From NCBI GenBank assembly GCA_027625145.1, contig JAQBXK010000010.1, forward strand, positions 1 through 60,219: a DNA stretch of 60,219 bases, read 5' to 3'. Position numbers and translations under genes: made by a program. Below, one piece after another: positions 25,810 to 37,410 of the stretch. The stretch is from Pseudomonadota bacterium. GTDB lineage: Bacteria > Pseudomonadota > Alphaproteobacteria > Puniceispirillales > Marisalimonadaceae. The notes beneath the pieces are model-generated. The model was not told the origin of the DNA, made no database searches, and saw nothing but the letters and a program-made list of their open reading frames with translations. Positions within the stretch are counted from its first letter, which is position 1, and each line of letters opens with the position of its first letter.

Positions 25810-27741
25810 TTAAATGTTTAATAAAATTTTAAAAACATCTCTTGCTATTGGTGCAGCAATAGATGATCCACTTCCACCATGTTCAACAACTACACAAATT
25901 GCATATTTTGGCTTTTTTACTGGAGCATAACCAACAAAAAGGGCATGATCACGCTTTTTCCAAGGGCGCTCTTTATTCTTTAACAAACCTGTTTCTCTTT
26001 CTAACTCAGATATTCTTATAACTTGCACTGTTCCAGTTTTGCCAGCCATTTCATTGTTTTTTAAACCAATTTTATAATTTCTAGCCGTTCCTTTTTCTCC
26101 AACAACAACTTGTTCCATACATTGCTTAATAAATTTAATATGATTGTGGTTAATATTTAATTTATCAAATTTTCTGTTTGTTTTTTGAATAATTAAAGAT
26201 GGTTCAACCAAAAACTTACCATTAACGATTCTAGAAACCATTGTAACTAATTGTAACGGGGTAGATAAAATAAATCCTTGGCCAATTGACGCGTTTAATG
26301 TTTCTCCCAGTTGCCATTTAGTACCATCCCTCTTAAACTTCCAATCTAAATTAGGAACCACTCCTTTAGCTTTGTCATTTATTTCTATATTAAGATACTG
26401 TCCAAAACCTAATTTTTTTAACATCTCAGAAATTCTATCTATACCTATTTTCAAACCTATCTCATAGAAAAAAACATCACAAGATTGTTCTATAGCTTGC
26501 ATTAAAGAAACATTTCCATGACCGTTTTTAGCCCAACAATGGAAATCATTGTTACCAAACTCTTTCTTTCCACTACAAAAATGATTGGTTTTATAATCTA
26601 TAATTCCAGCTTCTAGTCCGGCTAAAGCTACTGCCATTTTTATGGTTGAACCAGGAGGATATAAACCTGACATACTTCGATTTAACAAAGGAGATTTCTT
26701 ATTGTTTCTTAACTTATTCCATTCTTCTAAATCTAAACCGTTTGAGAATATATTTGGATTAAAAGAAGGAGTAGAAACGGAGCATAAAATTTCACCATTT
26801 TCAATGTCCATTACAATTATTGATCCTGATTCAGGATCAACTATTTTATTTTGTTTGTTTGTATAAACATATTTTTTTTCTAAATATTTATTGTTTTTTT
26901 TATTAGTCAATTGTTTTTTTATTGATTTTTCATCAACTGAGACTAAATTAAAGTTTCCTTGTTTTAACCTTTGAAAAGCAAAATCTTGCAGTCTCATGTC
27001 CAAAGATACTTCCAAATCTTTTCCTGGAATAGTATCTTCATATATATGAGAATCAATAATATAACCTTTTGAAGTAACTTCATTTCTTTTTCTTCCAAAC
27101 ACTCCTCTTAACTGTGAATCAAAATATTTTTCTAAACCTCTTTTTCCAATATCAAGGCCAGGAACTGAGATTACATTACCATTTTCAACATCGGTTTTTG
27201 AAAAAATTCCAGTATAACCTATAATATGGGACACAATATTACCTTGAGGATATATTCTGTTTTTTGATATTGAGAAAAATATTTCAGGAAAATTAATCCT
27301 TCTTACAGCTAATCTTGAAACATCTTTTTGGGATAAGTTTTTAGTAATCAAAATTTCTTTTGGATAATTGTTTTCCATTTTTTTAATTTGTAAATTAAAA
27401 TGTCTAATATCTTTTTCATTAATACTTATTACAGATAAAATATTTTTTAGAATAATATCAGTATTTATTTTTTTATTCCATTTAAGCACTAACGAAAAAC
27501 CATCCATATTTCCCGCTAACAACCTCATTTTCCTATCAAGAATCCTCCCTCGTTCAGGAGGAATGATAAGATAATCAAATTGATTTCCATCTGATAGTTT
27601 TTCATATTTCTGGTTTTCAATTAGCTGTAAATCAAATAATCTCCAGCTAATTGCACCTATAGCTATACCTTTAATTAAAAATAAAAACATAAATCTTCTT
27701 GAAATCATTTGATCTAATAATTTTTTATTTTTACTTTTCAT
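25810..27741 (-). CDS. mrdA: Penicillin-binding protein 2
   Basis: Class B transpeptidase of 643 aa that cross-links new side-wall peptidoglycan with RodA. There is one N-terminal membrane anchor (about 14-33), a pedestal domain with RILDRKMRLLAGN near 62-74, and the active-site motifs GSTIKM (SxxK, near 367-372), SCD (near 422-424) and KTGT (near 574-577). The length is typical. The stop codon of mreD lies only three bases upstream of the start, so translation is tightly linked. Confidence 0.96.
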   Translation of the reverse strand: MKSKNKKLLDQMISRRFMFLFLIKGIAIGAISWRLFDLQLIENQKYEKLSDGNQFDYLIIPPERGRILDRKMRLLAGNMDGFSLVLKWNKKINTDIILKNILSVISINEKDIRHFNLQIKKMENNYPKEILITKNLSQKDVSRLAVRRINFPEIFFSISKNRIYPQGNIVSHIIGYTGIFSKTDVENGNVISVPGLDIGKRGLEKYFDSQLRGVFGRKRNEVTSKGYIIDSHIYEDTIPGKDLEVSLDMRLQDFAFQRLKQGNFNLVSVDEKSIKKQLTNKKNNKYLEKKYVYTNKQNKIVDPESGSIIVMDIENGEILCSVSTPSFNPNIFSNGLDLEEWNKLRNNKKSPLLNRSMSGLYPPGSTIKMAVALAGLEAGIIDYKTNHFCSGKKEFGNNDFHCWAKNGHGNVSLMQAIEQSCDVFFYEIGLKIGIDRISEMLKKLGFGQYLNIEINDKAKGVVPNLDWKFKRDGTKWQLGETLNASIGQGFILSTPLQLVTMVSRIVNGKFLVEPSLIIQKTNRKFDKLNINHNHIKFIKQCMEQVVVGEKGTARNYKIGLKNNEMAGKTGTVQVIRISELERETGLLKNKERPWKKRDHALFVGYAPVKKPKYAICVVVEHGGSGSSIAAPIARDVFKILLNI

Positions 27742-27744
27742 GAA

Positions 27745-28263
27745 TTAATTTTTAATTAATTTTGTAACAAAATATATAAATTTTATACCTACTACAATAA
27801 ATGGAAAAATTATTAAAGTAATACCTATATGAAACAGTATAGGGTTAAAGTCTGGTATTTTCATATTTAAAAAAATAATAAAAATAAATTTAATAAAAAA
27901 TGAACTAATAAAAATAATAGTAAAGTAAATCCAATCTTCATTATTATCATTAATATATTTATAATTTATGTGTTGAGTTATATATTTTATTACTAAAAAA
28001 AATAATGAACTAGTTCCTATGTTTTCTGCAAATAAAACATCATATAATATACCAAGGGTAAATAACATCAAATTAGAGAGATTAATAGAAAGTTCTCTTA
28101 AAAAAATATACATCATTATAGATAAAATACTAGGAGATGCTTCTTCAAAAAAAGTTAAAAATCTTAATGAACTTTCAATGTTTAAAGAAATAAAAAGTAT
28201 AATAAAATAAAATAAATTTTTTGAAAAATTACTAAATATATCAAATAGAACGCTTGTGTTCAT
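27745..28263 (-). CDS. mreD: Rod-shape-determining protein MreD
   Basis: Small polytopic membrane protein of 172 aa with five or six hydrophobic segments. It shows the MreD-like pattern NLMLFTLGILYDVLFAENIGTSSLFFLVIKYI (residues 60-91). MreD links MreC and the RodA-PBP2 pair to the MreB filament. Sequence conservation in the family is low, so the call leans on the position between mreC (4-base overlap) and mrdA (3-base gap). Confidence 0.88.
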   Translation of the reverse strand: MNTSVLFDIFSNFSKNLFYFIILFISLNIESSLRFLTFFEEASPSILSIMMYIFLRELSINLSNLMLFTLGILYDVLFAENIGTSSLFFLVIKYITQHINYKYINDNNEDWIYFTIIFISSFFIKFIFIIFLNMKIPDFNPILFHIGITLIIFPFIVVGIKFIYFVTKLIKN

Positions 28264-29198
28264 TGAACTGTCTCACTCTCCTTAACTCTTGTCCCACTCG
28301 AATTAATCCCTTTAAATCCAAGAGAATCTTTAGGCATTTGCAGAGGTGCATAACCATTAAATTTTTTAGTTACATCTTGTTTTTGATTAAAGTTTTTTAT
28401 AATTGATACATAGGTAAGTCTTTGAAAATTTACAGAAGGTTTTACGTAATAACTACCTGAATAGCTCTTAATAAGATTTCCTACGCTTATACCTGAAGGT
28501 AACATTCCACCGTGACCAGATGTTTGTATGTGTTCTCCTTCTATTGGATTAGCTTCATTTGAAAGAAATTTAATTTTTAAAAACTTTCCATTGATACCTT
28601 GAACTACAGCTGGCCAATTACTATCAGTAAAATAGACAGGTATCATTGAATTTATATCAATGAGAAGAAGAATTCTACTGGTGCTTAATCCAACATTTAC
28701 AACATATCCAACTAATCCATATGAAGAAATAGCTGTTTGACCAACACTTATTCCATCTTTTTTGCCTACATTAATTAAAACTGTGTTAGAAAAAACCCCT
28801 CCAGGAGACGTCATTACTCTTCCCGTAATAATATCAAAAGTATTATCAGGTATAACTTTTAATAATTCTTTTAATTCTAAAAGTTCAAATTCTAGATTTT
28901 CTTTTTTGCTTTTCCAAATCTTTAAACTTCTAACTTCACTTTTCATCCTTATATTTTCATCTCTTAATGAAGATACAGATTTAACACCATCTAAAACCTC
29001 TGCTATTTCATTAACAGGCTTATTAAAAATAAAAATGATTGGAGCTAAAAAATCTGATAAAAAAGCTTTTATGTTTCTTATAGCAATGAGATCAAACTTT
29101 CCTAGAAAAACAAGGAAAAGACACAATAAAATCATAATGATGTTAAAGTTATTCCTTGGTTTTAAAGATTTACTGTTTGACGGCTTTCCTGAAACCAT
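28260..29198 (-). CDS. mreC: Rod-shape-determining protein MreC
   Basis: Periplasmic scaffold that activates PBP2. It is 312 aa, with an N-terminal basic tail, a membrane anchor near 19-37, and a coiled-coil segment near 65-110 (LRDENIRMKSEVRSLKIWKSKKENLEFELLELKEL). Beta-barrel domains follow, with GRVMTSPGGVFSNTVLINVGKKDGISVGQ near 123-151 and GHGGMLPSGISVGNL near 231-245. It starts 35 bases after mreB and overlaps mreD by four bases. Confidence 0.94.
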   Translation of the reverse strand: MVSGKPSNSKSLKPRNNFNIIMILLCLFLVFLGKFDLIAIRNIKAFLSDFLAPIIFIFNKPVNEIAEVLDGVKSVSSLRDENIRMKSEVRSLKIWKSKKENLEFELLELKELLKVIPDNTFDIITGRVMTSPGGVFSNTVLINVGKKDGISVGQTAISSYGLVGYVVNVGLSTSRILLLIDINSMIPVYFTDSNWPAVVQGINGKFLKIKFLSNEANPIEGEHIQTSGHGGMLPSGISVGNLIKSYSGSYYVKPSVNFQRLTYVSIIKNFNQKQDVTKKFNGYAPLQMPKDSLGFKGINSSGTRVKESETVQ

Positions 29199-29233
29199 CT
29201 TATCTCACTCATTAAATACTAATTAAATATATA

Positions 29234-30295
<1,062 letters not shown>

Positions 30296-30395
30296 TTAAA
30301 AATAAATTGTCCGGAGGTAATTAATAACTACAAACAATTAATATATGTCAATTATTATAAAAAACAAATAACTTAAATATAAATTTTTTAAAAAT

Positions 30396-31436
<1,041 letters not shown>

Positions 31437-31458
31437 TTAAAATTATTAACACTTGATA

Positions 31459-32019
31459 TCAGTTTACTTTGATTTGTTCTAGTATTTTTGTTTCTGTTTC
31501 AGAACCTCTTGAAATAGCAGACACACCTGTTCTTGAAATTTCAGTATCACCAAGCGATTGCATCAGACCAATAAATGCATCTATCTTATGTGGACGACCA
31601 GTTAATTCAAATACAAAACTACTTAAAGTAACGTCTAAAGTCTTTGCTCTAAAGGTATCTGCTATTCTTAATGCCTCAACTCTATTTGCTCCTTTAGCTA
31701 CTAATTTAATTAATGCTAATTCACATTCAATAAAAGGTCCTTCAAGGGTTAAGTCACGAACAAGATGAACGGGAACCAGTCTTAATAAGTGTGACTTAAT
31801 TTGTTCTATAGTCATAGAAGTACCTCTAGTTACCAAAGAAATTCTAGATAGATGCCTTCTATCGTCAACTTCAGTTACTGTTAAGCTTTCAATATTATAA
31901 CCTCTTCCTGAAAACAAACCAATCACTCTAGCTAATGTTCCAGGCTCGTTGTCAACAATAAGTGACAAAGTTCTTGAGCTTTCTTTTTCATTTAAATTAT
32001 TACTTTGATAAACTGACAT
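31459..32019 (-). CDS. ilvH: Acetolactate synthase small subunit
   Basis: Regulatory subunit (186 aa) that binds valine and activates IlvB. The ACT domain SLIVDNEPGTLARVIGLFSGRGYNIESLTV spans residues 20-49. The C-terminal ferredoxin-like half includes RVEALRIADTFRAKTLDVTLSSFVFELTG near 118-146. It starts 11 bases after ilvB, so translational coupling is likely. Confidence 0.95.
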   Translation of the reverse strand: MSVYQSNNLNEKESSRTLSLIVDNEPGTLARVIGLFSGRGYNIESLTVTEVDDRRHLSRISLVTRGTSMTIEQIKSHLLRLVPVHLVRDLTLEGPFIECELALIKLVAKGANRVEALRIADTFRAKTLDVTLSSFVFELTGRPHKIDAFIGLMQSLGDTEISRTGVSAISRGSETETKILEQIKVN

Positions 32020-32030
32020 ATTAAAAACCT

Positions 32031-33791
32031 TTAAACTAGAGCTATACCATCTTGACTAACATTAGTATTAGAATCACTTGAACTTAGAATCATTTCATTA
32101 TGTGCTGCACCAGATGGAATCATAGGAAAGCAGTTTTCTTCTTTTTCAACTCTAATATCTGCAATAACTGGACCTTTAGTGGAAATCATTTCATCTATTG
32201 CATTATCCAATTCTGATATCTCACTTACAAGCAAACCTTTTATACCAAAACTTTTAGCTAACAACACAAAATCTGGGAGTGACTCAGTATAACTTTCACT
32301 ATATCTTGACCCATGATTAAGTTCTTGCCATTGCCTAACCATTCCCATCCATTGATTGTTCAATATAAAAATTTTAACAGGTAAATTATATTGAACAATT
32401 GTAGAGAGCTCCTGCATGTTCATCAAGAAAGAAGCTTCTCCTGAAATATCAATCACAAGTGAGTTTGGGTGAGCAATTTGGACGCCTACAGATGAAGGCA
32501 AGCCATATCCCATTGTTCCTAATCCGCCAGAAGTCATCCAGTGATTAGGTTTAGAAAAACCAAAATATTGCGCTGCCCACATCTGATGTTGACCAACTTC
32601 AGTAGTAATATAGGTATCAATTTTTTTTGTTTTTTCATATAATAATTTAATTGCTTGCTGAGGCTTAATTATTCTTCCTTTTTGTTCGAAATTTAATGAT
32701 TTTTTATTTCTCCACTCATTTATATCGAACCACCAATCACTTATTGAAGTATTATTTTTTTTCTTTTTTTCTTTTTTAATCTCTTGAACTAATGCGTATA
32801 ATATATCCTTAGCGTCACCAACCAAACCATAGTCAACTGAAATGATTTTATTAATAGATGACTTGTCAATATCAATATGAATTTTTTTAGAAAAAGGAGA
32901 AAAAGCATTTAATCTTCCAGTTACTCTATCATCAAAACGAGCTCCAACATTAAGCATAACGTCACAATTATGCATAGCTAAATTTGCCTCATAAGTTCCG
33001 TGCATACCAAGCATTCCAAGAAAATTTTTATTTTCATTAGACACAGAACCAAGTCCCATAAGTGTTAATGTTACAGGTGCATTTAACAAATCAACCAATT
33101 CAGTCAGTAAAGTTGAAGCTTCTGGACCAGCATTAATAACACCGCCTCCACCATATATAATAGGTTTTTTTGCATTAACTAAAACTTTAGCAACACTTGA
33201 TATAGTTGCTAAATCTATTAAATTTTTGTTTTTTTTAACTTTATTTGTTTTTATAATTTTATTTGTATAAGTTACATTACTAAGCTGAATATCTTTTGGG
33301 AGATCGATAAGCACAGGACCAGGTCTACCTGAAGATGCAATTGAAAAAGCCTCGTGCACTATATTGCATAATAAATCAACGTTTTTAACTAAATAATTAT
33401 GTTTAGTACAAGGTCGGGATATACCAGTTGTATCAGCTTCTTGAAACGCATCAGTACCAATTAAATGGGTTGGCACTTGACCAGTAAGACAAATTAATGG
33501 AACAGAGTCCATAAGCGCGTCAGTTAACCCAGTTATAGCATTAGTCGCCCCAGGACCTGATGTAACTAAAACACAGCCAACTTTTCCAGTTGATCTTGCA
33601 TAACCTTCAGCAGCATGAACAGCAGCTTGTTCATGCCTAACTAAAATATGTTTAATTTTTTTATTTTTAAATAAAGCATCATATAATGGTAAAACAGCTC
33701 CGCCTGGATAACCAAAGATAATCTCAACACCATTCTCTTCTAATGCTTTTATAACGGCTTCTGCACCATTCATTTCTAAATTATTCTTCAT
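32031..33791 (-). CDS. ilvB: Acetolactate synthase large subunit
   Basis: Thiamine-diphosphate enzyme (586 aa) that makes acetolactate and acetohydroxybutyrate. VEIIFGYPGGAVLPLYDAL near residues 21-39 and RHEQAAVHAAEGYAR near 52-66, with the catalytic Glu, define the N-domain. GARFDDRVTG near 279-288 is the FAD region. The ThDP-binding GDxx...N motif appears as VIDISGEASFLMNMQELST, with Glu at the position usually Asp (DGS/DGD in relatives), then NNQWMGMVRQWQEL. A Lys-rich low-complexity insert lies near 340-350. It is followed by ilvH and preceded by miaA, 113 bases away. Confidence 0.95.
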   Translation of the reverse strand: MKNNLEMNGAEAVIKALEENGVEIIFGYPGGAVLPLYDALFKNKKIKHILVRHEQAAVHAAEGYARSTGKVGCVLVTSGPGATNAITGLTDALMDSVPLICLTGQVPTHLIGTDAFQEADTTGISRPCTKHNYLVKNVDLLCNIVHEAFSIASSGRPGPVLIDLPKDIQLSNVTYTNKIIKTNKVKKNKNLIDLATISSVAKVLVNAKKPIIYGGGGVINAGPEASTLLTELVDLLNAPVTLTLMGLGSVSNENKNFLGMLGMHGTYEANLAMHNCDVMLNVGARFDDRVTGRLNAFSPFSKKIHIDIDKSSINKIISVDYGLVGDAKDILYALVQEIKKEKKKKNNTSISDWWFDINEWRNKKSLNFEQKGRIIKPQQAIKLLYEKTKKIDTYITTEVGQHQMWAAQYFGFSKPNHWMTSGGLGTMGYGLPSSVGVQIAHPNSLVIDISGEASFLMNMQELSTIVQYNLPVKIFILNNQWMGMVRQWQELNHGSRYSESYTESLPDFVLLAKSFGIKGLLVSEISELDNAIDEMISTKGPVIADIRVEKEENCFPMIPSGAAHNEMILSSSDSNTNVSQDGIALV

Positions 33792-33904
33792 TTAAAATAT
33801 AACTTTCATAAATTAACAAACAGATATTTAAAATAACGATAATAACTCAAACCGTCAACAATTTTTAATATAATAATAAAATATCTATGTATTTTGAAAT
33901 ATAA

Positions 33905-34828
33905 TTACAAATTAATAATTTTTTTTGGAATATAATTATGCCTAAACCAAGTAAGTTGCCTTTTAGCATAATTTCTAGTGTCCCTCATGCTTAATCTGAC
34001 AGCATCATCATAATTTAATTGACCGTCTAAATAACTTAAAAGCCACTTAACTCCCAAAGATTTCATTATAGGAAGAGATCTATTTATATTTTTATTTCTA
34101 ATTTCATCAACTTCTGTGAGACCTCCATTAACTAACATTTGATTAAACCTTGCATCGCAATTTTTATATAGAAGCTCTCTATTAACAGAAATTAAAAATG
34201 AAGAAATTGTATTAGAAACCATTCCCTCTCTTTTTTGACTATGCCAAAAAGTAAGGGTTTTATTAGTTTGCAAAAAAACACTATGAGCTCTCAATAATCT
34301 GTGCTTATCATTAATTTTATTAGAAAAAATTGGGTCAATTTCATAAATAAGATCTCTAAATTTATCTATGCCAATTTCGTTTAATATTAATAGAGATCTA
34401 TCTTTTATGTTTTGAGAAATAACTGGTATTGGAGCCAAACCATTTATTGCTGCATTTAAATACAAACCTGAACCGCCAACCAAAATAGGTATTTGTTTAT
34501 TTTTTTTTACATCAATTAATTTTTGTTTAAGTTTAGACAACCAATCAGCTACAGAAAAATTTATGGAGGAATCAACAAATCCATACAAATAATGAGGGAT
34601 TAATTTCATTATTTTTAAATTTGGACGAGCTGATAAAATTTCGAGATCTTTATATACCTGAACAGAATCAGCATTCAATATAACCCCATTAATTTTCTTT
34701 GCTAATTGCAAAGCAATATTAGATTTACCGACTGCAGTTGGTCCTGCTATAACAATCAAATCATTTTTCCAGTGAAAATTATTACTAGTTAAATTAAACA
34801 TTTCTTCTAACTTTGTAATACTGGACAT
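33905..34828 (-). CDS. miaA: tRNA dimethylallyltransferase
   Basis: Adds a dimethylallyl group to A37 of tRNAs that read UNN codons. The P-loop is IVIAGPTAVGKSNIA near residues 26-40. NADSVQVYKDL near 54-64 holds the catalytic Asp, and GGSGLYLNAAINGL near 116-129 and RLLRAHSVFL near 178-187 are also family blocks. The length of 307 aa is normal. It is divergent from serB and upstream of ilvB on the same strand, an arrangement common in alphaproteobacteria. Confidence 0.95.
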   Translation of the reverse strand: MSSITKLEEMFNLTSNNFHWKNDLIVIAGPTAVGKSNIALQLAKKINGVILNADSVQVYKDLEILSARPNLKIMKLIPHYLYGFVDSSINFSVADWLSKLKQKLIDVKKNKQIPILVGGSGLYLNAAINGLAPIPVISQNIKDRSLLILNEIGIDKFRDLIYEIDPIFSNKINDKHRLLRAHSVFLQTNKTLTFWHSQKREGMVSNTISSFLISVNRELLYKNCDARFNQMLVNGGLTEVDEIRNKNINRSLPIMKSLGVKWLLSYLDGQLNYDDAVRLSMRDTRNYAKRQLTWFRHNYIPKKIINL

Positions 34829-34857
34829 AAAGCCTACAATAATATAATTAACAAAAC

Positions 34858-35772
34858 ATGAACCATTATATACTTATTTCTAATACAAAAGAATATAAAA
34901 TAAATACTGATTTAATAAATTTTATTTCACACCAAATAGAAATTTTTACCGGCACTAATAATTCATTAAAAGAATTGAGTTCAAATAAAGCTTTTGAATG
35001 GACCATTGTTTCACCAAAACTTAATAATGACTTAGTTAAAATAATTAAAAAACATCTATTAAATGAAAATATAGATTTAAATCTAATAAGCTCAGATAAA
35101 GAAAGAAAAAAAAAGCTACTTTTAGCAGATATGGATAGCACTATTATTATGGAAGAAAGTTTAGATGAACTTGCTAAATTAATTGGGTTAGAAAAAGAAG
35201 TTTCTAAAATAACTTCCGATGCAATGAATGGTAAAATTGATTTTGAACAAGCGTTAATAAAAAGAGTTAGTATGTTAAAAAATCAACCTATTACAATTTT
35301 AAATGAATTAAAGAAAAATATTAAACTTAATATAGGTGCTAAAGAATTGATTAAAACAATGAATTCTCACGGAGCAACAACTGTATTAATTTCAGGTGGG
35401 TTTACTTTTTTAACTAATTATTTGAAAGATATTTTAGGCTTTCATTATACGCATGCAAACATACTTAAAATAGATAAGGCCATCGATGGCTCAAGCATTA
35501 TTTCAGGAGAAGTCGAATATCCAATATTAAACAAAAACGCAAAAGGTAAATTTTTAGAAAGTTATGTTGAAAGTTTAAATATTAATTTTGATGATACAAT
35601 TTGCGTTGGTGATGGAGCAAATGACATTGAAATGATTAAAAAATCTGGATTAGGCGTTTCTTATAATGGAAAAGATATTTTAAACACAGTTGCTAACGTT
35701 AGGTTTAAATATACTAACCTTAAAGGATTATTATATGCCCAAGGCATTAGTGATAAAGAAATAATCACATAA
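34858..35772 (+). CDS. serB: Phosphoserine phosphatase
   Basis: Final step of serine synthesis. It is a HAD-family enzyme of 304 aa: LLLADMDSTIIMEESLDELA near residues 88-107 has the nucleophile and acid Asp, VLISGGFTFLTNYL near 178-191 is motif 2, and VGDGANDIEMIKKSGLGVSY near 250-269 is motif 4. The N-terminal 80 residues have the weakly conserved ACT-like leader seen in SerB of this length. It starts 29 bases from miaA (divergent) and converges on degP. Confidence 0.95.
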   Translation: MNHYILISNTKEYKINTDLINFISHQIEIFTGTNNSLKELSSNKAFEWTIVSPKLNNDLVKIIKKHLLNENIDLNLISSDKERKKKLLLADMDSTIIMEESLDELAKLIGLEKEVSKITSDAMNGKIDFEQALIKRVSMLKNQPITILNELKKNIKLNIGAKELIKTMNSHGATTVLISGGFTFLTNYLKDILGFHYTHANILKIDKAIDGSSIISGEVEYPILNKNAKGKFLESYVESLNINFDDTICVGDGANDIEMIKKSGLGVSYNGKDILNTVANVRFKYTNLKGLLYAQGISDKEIIT

Positions 35773-35777
35773 TATAC

Positions 35778-35797
35778 TTAATATTTTAAAATATTAA
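35778..35797. repeat. 20-bp perfect AT palindrome between serB and degP
   Basis: TTAATATTTTAAAATATTAA reads the same on both strands and spans the 21-base gap between the convergent serB and degP stop codons, including the degP stop. As RNA it could fold with a minimal loop on either strand and may act as a weak two-way terminator. A perfect palindrome of only A and T in such a genome can also arise by chance. Confidence 0.4.
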
Positions 35798-37251
35798 TTA
35801 AGTTCTAACGCAACAAACCTAGTTCCTTTTTCTATCTTAACAAGCAATAGAATCGCTTTGCGTTTTTGTTTTATAGCATTTTGAATAGCTTCATCTATGA
35901 TTTTTAATGATTTAACTTCTATTTGACCAACTCTAACTATAATCATACCAGATTTTAAGCCAGCTTTTTCAGCTGTGCTATCTGGCTTTACATCAGAAAT
36001 CAAAATTCCTGTCTCAATATCTTTAATACTATATTTTTTTTTATTTTCAGCATTTAATTCTTCGCCAACAAATCCAAGCTTTTCAAATGATTTTGATTTT
36101 TTCCCATCAACATTATCATTTGAAAGAATTAAATTATCTTTTTCAGCTAGTTCAAGCTCCCCTAAAACAACATTTAATGTTATTGTCTTACCATTTCTCC
36201 AAATGACTAAAGGAACAGATTTACCAATTGGAGTGCCAGCAACTACTTTAGGTAACTCTTTCATACTATCAATAATAATATCATTAAATTTAATGATAAC
36301 ATCTCCAGTTTTAACCCCTGCCTTAAAAGCAGGACCTCCTTCAGTTGCTGACGATACAAGAGCTCCTTTTGCAGATTTCATCTCAAGACTATCTGCAATT
36401 TCTTTTGATATTTCTTGAATTAAAACACCCAACCAACCTCGTTTGGTTCGACCATAGGTTTTTAATTGATCAGCAACTTGTTTAGCTAGATTAGAAGAAA
36501 TAGCGAAACCTATTCCAACAGAACCTCCAGATGTAGAAAAAATAGCTGTATTAATACCAACAACGTTACCATTCATGTCAAACAAAGGTCCGCCTGAATT
36601 ACCTTTGTTTATTGAAGCGTCTGTTTGAATATAATCATCATATGAACCAGAAAGATTTCTGCCTCGAGCTGAAACAATTCCTGCTGTAACAGATCCTCCA
36701 AAACCAAAAGGATTTCCTATAGCCATTACCCAATCACCTACTCTAAGCTTGTCAGAGTCTGAAAATTTTACTTCAGATAAAATTGTTTTTTTCGGATCTA
36801 TTTTTAAAAGAGCTACATCAGTTTTAGGGTCTCTTCCAACAACAGTAGCTTCAAAAGATTTGTCATCAAATAGAATTACCATGATTTTTTCAGCATTTTC
36901 TATTACATGATTATTCGTTATAATATAACCAGTTTTATCTATAATAAATCCAGAACCTAGTGATTGTGCTTTTCTATTTTTTTGATTAGGATTTTCGTAT
37001 TGTTTAAAAAACTCTTCAAAAGGGGACCCAGGAGGAAAAGAAGGCATTTGTTCAGATCGTTCTTTTATAATGGTAGTAGTTGAAATATTCACAACAGATG
37101 GACTTAATTTTTCTGCAAGATCTGCAAAACTATCAGGGGCACTTTTTGCAAAAGCAACATTGAATGTGAAACACATTATCAGAAAACATAAAACAAATTT
37201 GTATATGTTAAAGCTTAAAAATCTATCTAATTGAGTGTTTCTTATAAGCAT
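35794..37251 (-). CDS. degP: DegP/HtrA-family periplasmic serine protease
   Basis: Quality-control protease and chaperone of about 485 aa. It has a signal peptide (residues 1-36, cleaved near AFA-K) and a trypsin-like triad with His in TNNHVIENA near 115, Asp in DPKTDVALLKID near 145 and Ser in NKGNSGGPLF near 219. Two PDZ domains follow, from about 275 and 395. ATG 37251 is used; a TTG at 37254 is equally open. It follows hflC by 159 bases, so periplasmic and membrane proteolysis genes are together, as in other alphaproteobacteria. Confidence 0.95.
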   Translation of the reverse strand: MLIRNTQLDRFLSFNIYKFVLCFLIMCFTFNVAFAKSAPDSFADLAEKLSPSVVNISTTTIIKERSEQMPSFPPGSPFEEFFKQYENPNQKNRKAQSLGSGFIIDKTGYIITNNHVIENAEKIMVILFDDKSFEATVVGRDPKTDVALLKIDPKKTILSEVKFSDSDKLRVGDWVMAIGNPFGFGGSVTAGIVSARGRNLSGSYDDYIQTDASINKGNSGGPLFDMNGNVVGINTAIFSTSGGSVGIGFAISSNLAKQVADQLKTYGRTKRGWLGVLIQEISKEIADSLEMKSAKGALVSSATEGGPAFKAGVKTGDVIIKFNDIIIDSMKELPKVVAGTPIGKSVPLVIWRNGKTITLNVVLGELELAEKDNLILSNDNVDGKKSKSFEKLGFVGEELNAENKKKYSIKDIETGILISDVKPDSTAEKAGLKSGMIIVRVGQIEVKSLKIIDEAIQNAIKQKRKAILLLVKIEKGTRFVALELN

Positions 37252-37410
37252 CAAAGTAATCCTATTAAATTAAATTTCATAATTATTATATAAAGAAAAA
37301 GGCAGATTTATGTCTTAAATACTTTAAGGGCATAAATAAATTATATTCCATAAATAATATAAAAAAGAAAAGCAACTCTTAATTATATAATCTATAAAAC
37401 ATGATTTGAT

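Noticed and set aside
33792-33904. Leader peptide or attenuator before ilvB
   Set aside because: No short ORF rich in branched-chain codons and no alternative hairpins could be seen in these 113 bases.
35778-35797. AT palindrome as a definite bidirectional terminator
   Set aside because: No G/C in the stem and no clear T-tract beyond it; listed as a repeat only.
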